Shown here: piece after piece, positions 20,088-29,651 of the stretch | Numbering within the stretch: the stretch's first letter is position 1 | Layout: the number at the start of each line of letters is the position of its first letter | Source of the DNA: Eutreptiella sp. 'Long Island Sound 2002' | Taxonomy: Eukaryota > Euglenozoa > Euglenophyceae > Eutreptiales > Eutreptiaceae | Direction: 5' to 3' | NCBI GenBank assembly: GCA_964036045.1 | Contig: OZ038383.1 | Span: forward strand, 5,442,430-5,506,429 | DNA length: 64,000 nucleotides | The notes under the pieces: model-generated | Database searches by the model: none | What the model was told of the DNA's origin: nothing | The model's input: the letters and a program-made list of their open reading frames with translations, nothing else | Position numbers and translations under genes: made by a program

Positions 20088-23000
20088 TCAGGCACCCCTG
20101 GCTGCAATCGCCCGGGTGAGTGCTGCCAAGTCCGAAACGTGGATCTTGGTCTTGTGCCTGCGGATGTACTCCATGAAGGGAGTATTGACCCGCGGCACGA
20201 ACGAGGAGACGGGTTCCCAGGTGTCGTGAGACGGCCCATAGCCTCGCCAACGAACCTTGAACTCCAGACCTCCGGGTGCCGAGGCTTTCGGACGCTGAGC
20301 CAGGATCTTCTCGACTGTGTAGTCATCCTGCTCAGCATAGTTGTCATCCGAATCGGCCTCATGTGCGGCATAGCTCAGGGACACATGTTGGCCACGGAGG
20401 TCGGGTTCCCGCACACGGAGTTGACTCTCGTGGCGTTCCCGGAACTGTCCGTGACCCACCTTGATGCGGTAGGTGTCCTCACCAATCCTGCGGACCACCT
20501 CGCCGGGTGTGAACCAGGTCTTGGTGCGGTGGGTGCCCGTAGGGCGGGGTCTGATCACCCACACCGGGTCTCCCACCCTGAACTTCTGCGCTGTCGAGCT
20601 CGGGGCGGACTTCTGACGCTCAGCATGCTCCTTCTCAAGCTGCTGGCGGATGTCCCGCGCCGTTTGCTCTTGCCGCGCGAAGAATTCCTTGGCATCCATA
20701 GCCATGCCATCACCAGACAAGGGAAGTCCCCTACCCAGGGGGTCCCTGCCAAACAGAATCTGGTGAGGGGACAAACCGCCCGGTGTGGGGGTGTCATGAT
20801 GGGCCTTCAGAGCAGGCCACATCTCCTCAAACCAGTTCTGCCGTGGATTGGTGATGTGGATCTTGCGCAGCTTCTCAAACAGCTGCCGTCCAGCCACTTC
20901 AGCACGGCCGTTAGACCGGCTGAGATAGGCGACGCTCTTGGCATGACGTATCCCCATGAGGGAACACATAGCCTTGAACCAGCCACCAGTAAACTGGGGC
21001 CCTCGGTCACTGCAAATGGTGCGGGGGATGTCAAAGACGGTCAGCCAATGACGAATCATCATGACTGCCACTTCTCTGGCAAGCAACCCCTTTTTGCGTG
21101 CCGGAACGGCTACAACGTAGCCGCTGTGGCGGTCCACACAGAGAACCACACAGTCAAAGGTCTCCTTGCCAATGTGCACTTCGGGCATGGAGAAGACGTC
21201 CATGGCCACGCTCTCCATGGGCTGGTCAGGAACCGGGGTCCATTGGGGTTCCCCCTTGACGTTCCGGTTATCGGGATTGCAGGACTGACAGACCGAGCAA
21301 CCCCTCCTGACCTTCTTGATGGCGGTGTAGAGAACGATATGGTCGATCTCGAACCGACGCTGCATGTCAAGGGCTTGCTTCTTGACCCCTGGGTGCAGCA
21401 TGTGGTGGTGCCAAGCTTCACAAAGCTCGAGCACCCGGGACTCCGGGACTAGCAGCTTACCATTCCGGTAGAGCTTGCCATCTTCCTCGGTCAGCCCCTT
21501 TGGCCACTTCTGCCCGTCGTCAGGGTCGGTCACAGCCCTATACTCGGCCGCAAAGGCCTCAGACTTGGCGTAATCGTCAGTCCAGTCGTCCTGGAGGCAA
21601 GACTCCGGGAAGAGGTGCTTGTCTGACTCAGCTCCCTCAGGGGCGAGTACTCTGACCGCTCTGCTTACCCTCGTTGCGAGGGGGGCATCCGCGGCCATGA
21701 CGACGAAGCATTTGGCACCCTCCTCCTCCATCAGGCGCTCCATTTCGATGATTCTCTTGGCTTCAGCGGTCTCAGCCTCATCGCCATGGGCAGAGATATC
21801 CTGCATGCCCTTGCTGGCGGGATAGGCCCACCTACTGAGACAGTCCGCCACGGTGTTATCCTTTCCAGGAATATACACAACCGTAAGGTCGAACTTAGCC
21901 AAGGTCTCATGCCATCTTGCCCGTCGGGAGGCGGGACCTGAGGGGGTGTCCACGTGCTCCTTGTGCCACGACTGCAGACTCTGATGGTCGGTGCAGACGG
22001 TGACGGGATGGAGGGCTATGTACCCAGCCCATTTCCTGAGAGCCATGACGATGGCATACGCCTCCTTTTCACGGGGCGTCCACGTCCGTCTCTGGCCTTC
22101 CGCCAGGACTCGGCTCCAGAAGGCCACGGGCACGTGCCTCCCGTCGTCAAGCACTTGCTCCAACACAGCGCCAATGGCGTAGTCGGAAGCGTCGGTGCGC
22201 AGGACGAACCCTCGATCGGGATCCACGAGGTGCAGACCCACTGCGGATAGCAGCGCCTGCTTCATCCCCTCAAAGGCACGGTCGGACTCAGCTGTCCAGA
22301 CCAGAGCCTTCTTGGACCCCTTCTTGGTCTCCTCTCGGTTGCCCTTGAGCATGGTCGTCATGGGGGCTGCATACTCGGCATACATTTTGATATACCCCGA
22401 GTAGTAATTGCAGAACCCCAGATACGCCCGTAGCTCAGAGACCGTTTTGGGCTTTTCCCAGTGCTCAATCGCAGCCACCTTGCCAGGTATGGGCTTTCGC
22501 TGCCCGTTCCCGACTACGTGGCCAGCGAAGACCACCTCGCTTACCGCAATGGTGGCCTTGTCACTGCTGCCCGTGAGCTTGTGCCGAACCAGAAGGTCCA
22601 GCACTCGAGTTACGTCCCTCTCGTGTGCCTCCAGGAGCTCCTCGTAGCTCATACTGGGGTCCCCGGACGCGATGATCACGTCGTCCACGAAGGGGTCCGC
22701 ACAGTCGCGCACCGGCTCAAGCAGGGGCAGCGTATAGCTGTCGTGCTGCGTTTGGGCGTTCAGGCCGCGGTAGTCGACCACGAGCCGCCACTCACCGGCA
22801 ACCTTCTTGGGGACGACGAAGCAGGGAGAGGCCCACTCGGAGTGGCACGGCTCAAGCCAGCCTCTCTGGATGAAGTCACGGAGGATCTTCTCCATGGCAT
22901 CCTTCCTCTCGCCCCTCAGGGCAAACTCCCGGTGGCGATACACACGGGGGTCCTGCTTCAGTCGTATCTTGGCCTCGCCATACGGTCCACGCACCGGTGG

Positions 23001-24815
23001 GGGGAACACAGGTTTTCCGCTGAAGAAGGTCTCGCCATACTTCTGCTTCAGCCTGGCCCTCAACGCCTGGATCTTGGGGCAGTCATCGGACTCCGCCTTG
23101 GCTTTTCCGGGCACTTGAACCACGGAGCTTACTTGAGGGGTAGCTACTCCGCTCGCTTTCGGCTCAGGTGGTCTTCCCAGGTGGCCCAAAGGGCCATCCC
23201 TGGTCTTGCCTCGGAACAGATCGCCGTAGGTGGGTGGGTTACCGCCAGGCGGCTCGTCTTGGCTGGACATGTGATCCAGCACCCTCTGTACGAAGGTATT
23301 CCCGTCATAGGAACCGGAGACGATTGAGTCCACTTCCCACCAGGCTTTGTCCTGGCCTTTGCCCTCACGCTGGTTTCCCCAGTCGTGAAAGGGCTGATCC
23401 ATATACCCCTGAACCAGATCCCATTCCTCTTCAGTGAGGGGGTCTTCCGATTCCGATTCTTCGATGTCAACAGGGGGAACCGCAAAGCATTGCCGCCAGG
23501 GCTCTGCTATGATGCGGTTGACACACACGAAGTCCGTGGTGTCGGCCTGATCAAGGCCCCCATCCACATAGTGGAATTCCGTTGGCCATCTCTGGGGTGG
23601 CATGGGCTGTCCCTTAGCGTCCTGATAGACACTCTCTCCAGCCGGTAGGACGACCTTGTTTAAGGTCATGTTGGTCAATGAGGCTACCCAATGTCGGGTA
23701 CCTTCCTCCTCGGTGCATCCCATAGGAACAACCAGCACTGCCTTGGAGCGGTCCTTGCGAATCTTCGCTATCGCTCTTGGAATGTCCCAACGGGGGCAAT
23801 GGATCCACATCAATCCTTGGTGCGGACCCCAGTGCTTCTTCCACGCGGAGTCCTGTGCGCTCCAGTACTTCTCACACACCCGAAGATGGGCGGAGGTTCC
23901 TGAAGAGAACGCATCCAGGGCCAGATCCGAAGCTCCCAAGTCCGCGACAACTCGGCTCGCCACTTCCGGCCTTACGCCGTACTCCTGGTTTGCAGGACCA
24001 GTTGGCTCAGTGTCCAGCGCGGCCACTTCGAGCTGATTGCGTTCGGGGTGGATCCATTGGCATTCCACATGGTGCTCAGGTGACGAAAGCCACGAGAGTT
24101 GGTCGTCCTGGTACAGGGTCATGGAGGCCTGGGCCGGGAGAACGCCGGAGTCCGTCTCCATCATGAAGTCGTATCCAACGATCATGTCCCAGTCCATCTC
24201 GGCCTCGTAGAAGCGACCGTGCAGGAGGATTTCCTTGCCGAGGTCTGGGCGGCTCAGCTCACGATGGTTCACGAACTGCAGCCCGATGGCCGCTTCCTTC
24301 GTGCCTCCCACCATGTACTGGCCGTTCGCCACCTTCAGCCTGACAGGTTTCCGACTGTCGGTCAGACACTCTGGTGGAAGTAGGCCAGCCTTGACCAAGC
24401 TGACTTGAGCTCCCGTGTCGACCAACACGTCGAAGACCTTTTCCACTTCCCCGCATAAGGCACGGACCTTAAGATGCAACTGCCGCTCGCGACCGACACG
24501 GCGCACGGCGTGCAAACTCAGGATCTCCGGCCTTTCCAGAAGCTCAACAAGCGACTGGTGCAGGTCGTGGACAATGGGCTCAGGCTGCCCATCTGCAGCA
24601 TCCAGCTGCGGTCCGGGTGATCCTCCGATGCTCTCGGAAAGATCTTGTAGTACATCAAACACATTCTTGGTCGCGAAGGACGGACGGGTGCAAGGGCTCG
24701 TGCCTTCACTTGCCCTCACCCCGCCTCCGCGACTGGGCGCCGGACCGGGCCTTCCGCCCGCGGCAGTCCCCTTGTGCTTATCGACTCCCGAGCGGGATGG
24801 TTCGGCGCTTCCCAC
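20088..24815 (-). CDS. Pol polyprotein of F (protease, RT fragment, RNase H, integrase, chromodomain)
   Basis: The frame has 1575 codons, and it is also open upstream to the Gag UAG at 24867, so the ATG here is arbitrary. The protease motif VDTGAQVSL lies at residues 132-140. The RT fingers region includes WASPCFVVPKK and WRLVVDYRGLN. Then LPLLE is joined directly to PVRDCADPFVDD (junction about 22711-22722). E has about 68 extra residues here, including motif A (LDLKHGYHQM) and motif B (NGNAAFQRMM). The FVDD box, RNase H (LRTDASDYAIG) and KDNTVADCLSRWAYPA remain. Integrase has an HH-CC zinc module and Asp-Asp-Glu in VAMDVF, ICSDRG and NGRAEVAG. A chromodomain (VEKIL, FKVRWRGYGPSHDTWEP) ends it. 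RT should be inactive because one catalytic Asp is lost. Confidence 0.88.
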   Translation of the reverse strand: MGSAEPSRSGVDKHKGTAAGGRPGPAPSRGGGVRASEGTSPCTRPSFATKNVFDVLQDLSESIGGSPGPQLDAADGQPEPIVHDLHQSLVELLERPEILSLHAVRRVGRERQLHLKVRALCGEVEKVFDVLVDTGAQVSLVKAGLLPPECLTDSRKPVRLKVANGQYMVGGTKEAAIGLQFVNHRELSRPDLGKEILLHGRFYEAEMDWDMIVGYDFMMETDSGVLPAQASMTLYQDDQLSWLSSPEHHVECQWIHPERNQLEVAALDTEPTGPANQEYGVRPEVASRVVADLGASDLALDAFSSGTSAHLRVCEKYWSAQDSAWKKHWGPHQGLMWIHCPRWDIPRAIAKIRKDRSKAVLVVPMGCTEEEGTRHWVASLTNMTLNKVVLPAGESVYQDAKGQPMPPQRWPTEFHYVDGGLDQADTTDFVCVNRIIAEPWRQCFAVPPVDIEESESEDPLTEEEWDLVQGYMDQPFHDWGNQREGKGQDKAWWEVDSIVSGSYDGNTFVQRVLDHMSSQDEPPGGNPPTYGDLFRGKTRDGPLGHLGRPPEPKASGVATPQVSSVVQVPGKAKAESDDCPKIQALRARLKQKYGETFFSGKPVFPPPVRGPYGEAKIRLKQDPRVYRHREFALRGERKDAMEKILRDFIQRGWLEPCHSEWASPCFVVPKKVAGEWRLVVDYRGLNAQTQHDSYTLPLLEPVRDCADPFVDDVIIASGDPSMSYEELLEAHERDVTRVLDLLVRHKLTGSSDKATIAVSEVVFAGHVVGNGQRKPIPGKVAAIEHWEKPKTVSELRAYLGFCNYYSGYIKMYAEYAAPMTTMLKGNREETKKGSKKALVWTAESDRAFEGMKQALLSAVGLHLVDPDRGFVLRTDASDYAIGAVLEQVLDDGRHVPVAFWSRVLAEGQRRTWTPREKEAYAIVMALRKWAGYIALHPVTVCTDHQSLQSWHKEHVDTPSGPASRRARWHETLAKFDLTVVYIPGKDNTVADCLSRWAYPASKGMQDISAHGDEAETAEAKRIIEMERLMEEEGAKCFVVMAADAPLATRVSRAVRVLAPEGAESDKHLFPESCLQDDWTDDYAKSEAFAAEYRAVTDPDDGQKWPKGLTEEDGKLYRNGKLLVPESRVLELCEAWHHHMLHPGVKKQALDMQRRFEIDHIVLYTAIKKVRRGCSVCQSCNPDNRNVKGEPQWTPVPDQPMESVAMDVFSMPEVHIGKETFDCVVLCVDRHSGYVVAVPARKKGLLAREVAVMMIRHWLTVFDIPRTICSDRGPQFTGGWFKAMCSLMGIRHAKSVAYLSRSNGRAEVAGRQLFEKLRKIHITNPRQNWFEEMWPALKAHHDTPTPGGLSPHQILFGRDPLGRGLPLSGDGMAMDAKEFFARQEQTARDIRQQLEKEHAERQKSAPSSTAQKFRVGDPVWVIRPRPTGTHRTKTWFTPGEVVRRIGEDTYRIKVGHGQFRERHESQLRVREPDLRGQHVSLSYAAHEADSDDNYAEQDDYTVEKILAQRPKASAPGGLEFKVRWRGYGPSHDTWEPVSSFVPRVNTPFMEYIRRHKTKIHVSDLAALTRAIAARGA

Positions 24816-24866
24816 GTCACCATCCTGCGACCGTCCTAGCTGGGGCCCTTGGCTGCAGGGGCTCCG

Positions 24867-24869
24867 CTA
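24867..24869 (-). other. In-frame UAG between Gag and Pol of F
   Basis: Gag and Pol are in the same frame; only this UAG, followed by CGG AGC, separates them. No other stop occurs from there to the Pol start. UAG-CGG resembles one class of known viral readthrough contexts. Readthrough is an inference. Confidence 0.65.
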
Positions 24870-27800
24870 GGGGGCGTCGGTTGTGGAAGAGTGGGTGTTC
24901 TCCTCGGCCTCAACATCGTTGATGCCCTTCTTCCTTCCCCCTTTACCTCCTCCTTTACCCTTCTTGTCCTTGTCCTTGTTCTGGTCCTTGTCCTTGTTCT
25001 GGTCATTCTGGTTGTTCTCCTTGTTCTTGTTGTCCGATCTGGGGACCCAGTTCCGCTTGATCTCCTGGATCTCCTTGGCCAATTCGGTCCCCACCGACGA
25101 CATCAGCTTGGCCAGCTCGTCCTTGTCCACCTCCATCTTGGCTTCCCGGATACCCGCGGGCGCACGCTTCTTCGACCCGTGCGCCTTCTTGTAAGCGTCC
25201 GTGTCGGCCTTGTGGATGGGGCATGTTCGGTGGTCATGGTTGAAGCCTCGCTTCCTCCCATAACACACGAAACAGCCCTGAGGGTGAGCTCGTATGAACT
25301 CCCCAAAGGACAGCGGAGGGTCGCCAATACGGCGAGGGTCCCTCTTCTCCTGCTTCCTCCAACCCTGCTGCAGGGGCTTCCAGTTTCCCGGTTTGCTCCC
25401 CGCGTTCAGGTTCTTGGCCACGAAGGCGCAAACGGCCACTTCGGCGGGCTCATCGTCGTCGTCATCGTCGACGAGAGTCTCATCGCCGCCGGCTCCCGCT
25501 GGGTCCATGGCATCTTCCCCGCCAGGTCCCTCGCCAACGTAGTTGACGTCGCGGTCGCCGGGCCTCAACCCGCGGGTGTGGTGGAGGTTTCGGTACTCCT
25601 TGAGTACTTCCTCGCCAACCCACTCCAGGATCTCGTCGCAGCTCATCCGCGCCGGGATGGGCTGCAGACGGATGGTCTGGCCGCTCAACTCACAATCGTC
25701 AAGGCGCCACATCGCGGTCTTCTCGCGATCGCCCGAGACGGTGATGAGAAGAGCGTTCCGCAGGGAGTGCCGTTTGACATCCCGGGCCACGTTCTTCTTC
25801 GCCCAAGCCACCACGTTCGTATGATACTCCTTGGGGAGCATCATCTTGACCGTGTGGTTGGACTTGGCCCTCTTGGATTCCTCCTTGGTGACCCTCTTGA
25901 TCCATGCTTCCGGCAGCATGGAGAGCAGGCGAGCCTGCTCGTCACCCTCGTTCCAATCCTCCACGTTGCGGCGGAAGAGGGTGTATTTCCCTCGGAAGTC
26001 TCGCCACTCTCGTAGGCGGATCTCCCGTCCATCATGCTCAAGCTTGATGGACTTCCAGCGCTTGGCCGCCACCTGCGGAGCGTCCACCCGCTCCTGCTCG
26101 TTGAGCCACTTCTTGGCTTCCTTGAGGGTCTTGATTTTCCCCTCCTTGGTCGCCATGAAGTATAGGTCTCCGAGCACTTCCGGCAGGCGGTACCTGAACC
26201 GTTTGAAGACATACTTCTCCGCATCAGCGGGAGGCAGGTCTTCAGTGACGGTCAGCCCCCAATCGTCCAGCTTCTCCAAGAAGCGGTCGAGGTTGAGGGG
26301 GTTGCCGTCGTACATGGGGGGCTTGATGTCCTTCAAGTCTTCCCACACGGCGGCATCCGCGGCCTTAGAGACCATGAACGCCGGCCGCGAGGTCGACCGA
26401 GGTTCCCATCGGCCTCGCCCACGGACTCCCACGGCCGCCACGTCCATCTCCTCCATGGAATCCCTGTGGCTACGCCGCGGTTCCTCCACGTACGCTGAAC
26501 CGAAATGTTCACGCCGTACTGCATCCATGTACGCATCCTCATCACGGCGCCGGCGGCTGCGTTCAGCGGCCTCCCGTCGTACACCACGCGGCGGGCTGAT
26601 GTCGAACTCCTCCAGGTCCAGGTCCAGGTCCTCACCTTCGCCGACATCCCACTCCACGTCTCCTCTGGGGACCTCATCCCTGAGTCCACCATAACGTCCT
26701 CCAGCCCTGGGGATTGGCGCCGGGGCTGGTGCCGGGTGTCGGGGGCGTACAGGCGTCCGCGGTGGGGCACGGCGGTTGTGGTAGTCCGCGCTGAGCCACT
26801 CATCGCGCCATTCCTCACTGCCACTGCCGGGCGGCACGCGCTCGTTGCGGCGGCCCGCGCTGTGGTGAGAGGGGGCGGTGAGAGAGGGGGCACTGGCGCT
26901 GGGGCGACTCCTGGGGGCTCCGCCGGGGGCGTGGGGTCTGCCTGGACCTGGTCCGGGTCCCCAGCCGTCGTCCGACGAGCCAGACTCCAGGGGTGGGTGG
27001 TCGCTGCCGACGCTCCCACGGGCTTCCAGCGCATCCAGCCTCTCCTGCAGGCCGCTGACGACGTTGGTCAGCGACTTGGTCTCGGCCCTGGCGATGTCCA
27101 GCTCCTTCTGCGCGCGCGCGGCAACCCCGGAGATGCGAGCCATCTCGACCTTGCCCGTGTCTACCTCGCACTCGAGGGAAAAGACCCTCCTGCGGAGGTA
27201 GACAATCCACCGCCAGGTGGTGTCCGGGTCGCCGTTCCCTGGTGGGTCGTCGGGGTCGCCAGGGGGTCCTCCAGGAGGGCCTCCGCCGGGTCCACCCGGT
27301 CCAGGGGGTCCTCCCCCGCCCGGTGGTCCGCCTCCAGGGGGTCCACTCGGTGGGCGTCCTCCAGGGGGTCCTGATGGTCCTCCGCCAGGGGGTCCCGGTG
27401 GGTCTCCGCCGGGTCGCCTCGGTGGGTCCGAGGATGGGCGCTTCCTCGTGATGCCGAAGTCCATGTCGTCATCCTCGCTCATGTCGCCCCACCTGGGCGT
27501 CTCGGTCTCGGAGGACTCCGAGCTCCGGTAGGGAGGAGGGAGATCCTCATCCTCACCTTCCGGTTCCATGGGGACGTCTCCGCCGCCTCCCCCCGTCCAA
27601 GCCACCACTTGGCGATGTCGACGGCCTCGTTCATCCCCGTCACTGGCAGTGAAGAAGGGGTCACTGTCGTGGGGGTGCCCACCCGCTGGCCTCCGCGGCC
27701 TCTCGGGGGTCTTCCCCTTGCCCTTCCTCCGTCGACGGGCGGTGGTGCCACCGCTCCCACTGCTGCCCGTGTCGGCCTCATCCAGCGCCATCCTGGAGGA

Positions 27801-29255
27801 GGCGTCCCCTTCGAAAAGCTTTCGAAGGGTCTCCACTCGTGATGCTCCCGGGGGAGTCTCGCGGCGGAGTTTGGCCTCTGCCTCCTCCATTGCGGCGGCG
27901 GTGGCTGCGGCAGCTCGCGCTTCGGCTTCCTCCCGAGCACGAGCCGCCTCGGCTTCCCGGGCCTGCTGCAGCCGCGCCTTCTGCGCTTCCAACGCTGCCA
28001 GCTCTGCCTCCGTCTTGGCCTTCTCCTCAGCGACCTTCCGTCGCGCGGCCTCGACGGCTTCCTTCTTGGCGGCGTCCTCCTGGGCGTTAGCCGTCGCTTC
28101 GGCGTGGGCCCTTTCCTCCGCCTCCTTCTTTGCCCTCTCTTGGGCAAGCGCCTCTTCCAGCGCCTTCACCTCGGCCTCCTTGCAGGCAATGGCCTCCTGC
28201 GTCAGGCGGGCTTCCTCGTCGGCTGCCGCCAACTCACCGTTGACCTGGGCAGTCGCTGCCCCATGGGCGGCTACGGCCGTGAGTCCGGCCGCAATGGCCG
28301 CCGCGGTCTGGGCGTGGATGGCCATGCCATGCGCCCTATCCGCAGCCTCCTCCTGGGCGATGCCGACGGCGCCCTCCACGGCAGCGCTGTACTGCCTGGC
28401 CCGTTGCCGGGCAACCCGACGGTTGCAGGGCACCCCACAGGCGCGCTCACAGGCGCGCGCCACGTCCCTTTCGGGAGCGACGCTGCTGCTGGAGCTGACC
28501 TGGTCGGCTGGCATCCTCCCGCGGTGGGCCGACTCCACGTCGCTGCTGGGGCCTGCTGGGGCCTGCCGGGCCCTCAGGAGCAGCGGACGGGGCTTGGCCT
28601 GGGTCTGCGTGGCGACTTGGATGTAGTCGCCAAGGGTGGTGGAGCCGGGGTGGTGACCACCATTGGCCCGTTGGGGACTGGGGGCTGGGGTTCCGCCCTT
28701 GGCGCCTTGGGCGGCTTCGGCGGCCAGGGACTCCTGGTACTCCCGCCACCTCCGGTCCCTCTTCTTGTCCCCGGCGGACCGCTTCTCCTTCCCCGGAGAC
28801 GCGCTGCTGCTGCCCTGCAGCCTGCGCTCGCTCCCCGGTTCCGGGAAGTTCTTCTCGATCACGTCCCACAGGGAGACGTTGATCGAGGCGCCCGACGGGT
28901 AGGCGTTGGGGTCCTCGTCCTCCTCAATCCCGTCGGGGCGCAGCCCTTCGCCGGGCCTGTCCGGCCGGGTCCACGTCCTCCAGCGCTTGCGGCGGAAGCG
29001 GTACTCGTACCCTTCCGCCCGCAGCCACTCCTCCACTGCCCGCAGGCGGTCCTCCCCCATGTCCTCCCGGAGCTCGAAGCTCCCGGGCATGCCGCCTTCG
29101 CACTGGGGATTGCTGTAGCGGTATTGCTGGTCCCACAGCAATCCGCGCAGCAGGCGCGCCACATGGGGGTGGGGCTGCGGCCACCTCCTACCCGCTTCTT
29201 GCCAATTCACCATGGCAGCGGGGGCGTAGTTGGTCTTGAGGTCCTTGATGTGCAC
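24867..29255 (-). CDS. Giant Gag of element F (1462 aa)
   Basis: The start is ATG at 29255. In order it has: a Trp/Arg-rich N terminus; a long Ala/Glu/Arg helix (about residues 290-470, e.g. EEALAQERAKKEAEERAHAE); a Pro/Gly-rich collagen-like stretch (about 600-670); a second short coil; a capsid-like domain (PPMYDGNPLNLDRFLEKLDD and later REWRDFRGKYTLFRRNVEDW); and a variant zinc knuckle CFVCYGRKRGFNHDHRTC (CX2CX8HX4C). Ty3/gypsy Gag proteins are usually about 250-450 residues, so this is several times larger. It ends in UAG followed in frame by Pol. It would form the particle and package RNA. Confidence 0.85.
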   Translation of the reverse strand: MHIKDLKTNYAPAAMVNWQEAGRRWPQPHPHVARLLRGLLWDQQYRYSNPQCEGGMPGSFELREDMGEDRLRAVEEWLRAEGYEYRFRRKRWRTWTRPDRPGEGLRPDGIEEDEDPNAYPSGASINVSLWDVIEKNFPEPGSERRLQGSSSASPGKEKRSAGDKKRDRRWREYQESLAAEAAQGAKGGTPAPSPQRANGGHHPGSTTLGDYIQVATQTQAKPRPLLLRARQAPAGPSSDVESAHRGRMPADQVSSSSSVAPERDVARACERACGVPCNRRVARQRARQYSAAVEGAVGIAQEEAADRAHGMAIHAQTAAAIAAGLTAVAAHGAATAQVNGELAAADEEARLTQEAIACKEAEVKALEEALAQERAKKEAEERAHAEATANAQEDAAKKEAVEAARRKVAEEKAKTEAELAALEAQKARLQQAREAEAARAREEAEARAAAATAAAMEEAEAKLRRETPPGASRVETLRKLFEGDASSRMALDEADTGSSGSGGTTARRRRKGKGKTPERPRRPAGGHPHDSDPFFTASDGDERGRRHRQVVAWTGGGGGDVPMEPEGEDEDLPPPYRSSESSETETPRWGDMSEDDDMDFGITRKRPSSDPPRRPGGDPPGPPGGGPSGPPGGRPPSGPPGGGPPGGGGPPGPGGPGGGPPGGPPGDPDDPPGNGDPDTTWRWIVYLRRRVFSLECEVDTGKVEMARISGVAARAQKELDIARAETKSLTNVVSGLQERLDALEARGSVGSDHPPLESGSSDDGWGPGPGPGRPHAPGGAPRSRPSASAPSLTAPSHHSAGRRNERVPPGSGSEEWRDEWLSADYHNRRAPPRTPVRPRHPAPAPAPIPRAGGRYGGLRDEVPRGDVEWDVGEGEDLDLDLEEFDISPPRGVRREAAERSRRRRDEDAYMDAVRREHFGSAYVEEPRRSHRDSMEEMDVAAVGVRGRGRWEPRSTSRPAFMVSKAADAAVWEDLKDIKPPMYDGNPLNLDRFLEKLDDWGLTVTEDLPPADAEKYVFKRFRYRLPEVLGDLYFMATKEGKIKTLKEAKKWLNEQERVDAPQVAAKRWKSIKLEHDGREIRLREWRDFRGKYTLFRRNVEDWNEGDEQARLLSMLPEAWIKRVTKEESKRAKSNHTVKMMLPKEYHTNVVAWAKKNVARDVKRHSLRNALLITVSGDREKTAMWRLDDCELSGQTIRLQPIPARMSCDEILEWVGEEVLKEYRNLHHTRGLRPGDRDVNYVGEGPGGEDAMDPAGAGGDETLVDDDDDDEPAEVAVCAFVAKNLNAGSKPGNWKPLQQGWRKQEKRDPRRIGDPPLSFGEFIRAHPQGCFVCYGRKRGFNHDHRTCPIHKADTDAYKKAHGSKKRAPAGIREAKMEVDKDELAKLMSSVGTELAKEIQEIKRNWVPRSDNKNKENNQNDQNKDKDQNKDKDKKGKGGGKGGRKKGINDVEAEENTHSSTTDAP

Positions 29256-29651
29256 TCGTTCAACTCAACGAACTGGTTGTGGTTGTTGAGGAGGGTGCTG
29301 CAGCACTGGATTGGAAGTGCGGCTGGTGCTGGTCAGCCGGTGGTTGTAGAGGTGGTTGACGCGGCCTTGCTGGTCGGCCGATGGATCTCCGGGTCGGCCG
29401 ATGGGGCCGATGCAGGAGTCCTGGTCTGTGCACCTCGTTCACGGTTGCTGCGCGGTCAGGGCGATGCTTCGGACGGCGCTGCGGGCTCCGTGACGAACTC
29501 GGCGCTGTCGCTGAGTGGCGCTGCGAGCCGCTGCGCTGCGCTGCGAGACGCTGCGCTGCGCTGCGAGGTGCGAGCTGCGCCGCGCTGCTCGGGGTTGGTG
29601 GCCCCGAGTGGCACGCGAGGGTTGGGTAACCCCGCGGCGGTGAAACGCTTT
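29256..29651 (-). other. 5' leader of F
   Basis: It lies between the 5' LTR and gag. GCTGCGCTGCGCTGCGAG-like simple repeats occupy about 29515-29595. No TGG-type primer-binding site is seen next to the LTR, so the primer is unknown. Confidence 0.55.

Noticed and set aside
20139-21452. A 437-aa plus-strand ORF opposite F's integrase.
   Set aside because: It is antisense to clear integrase motifs and has no recognisable domain.
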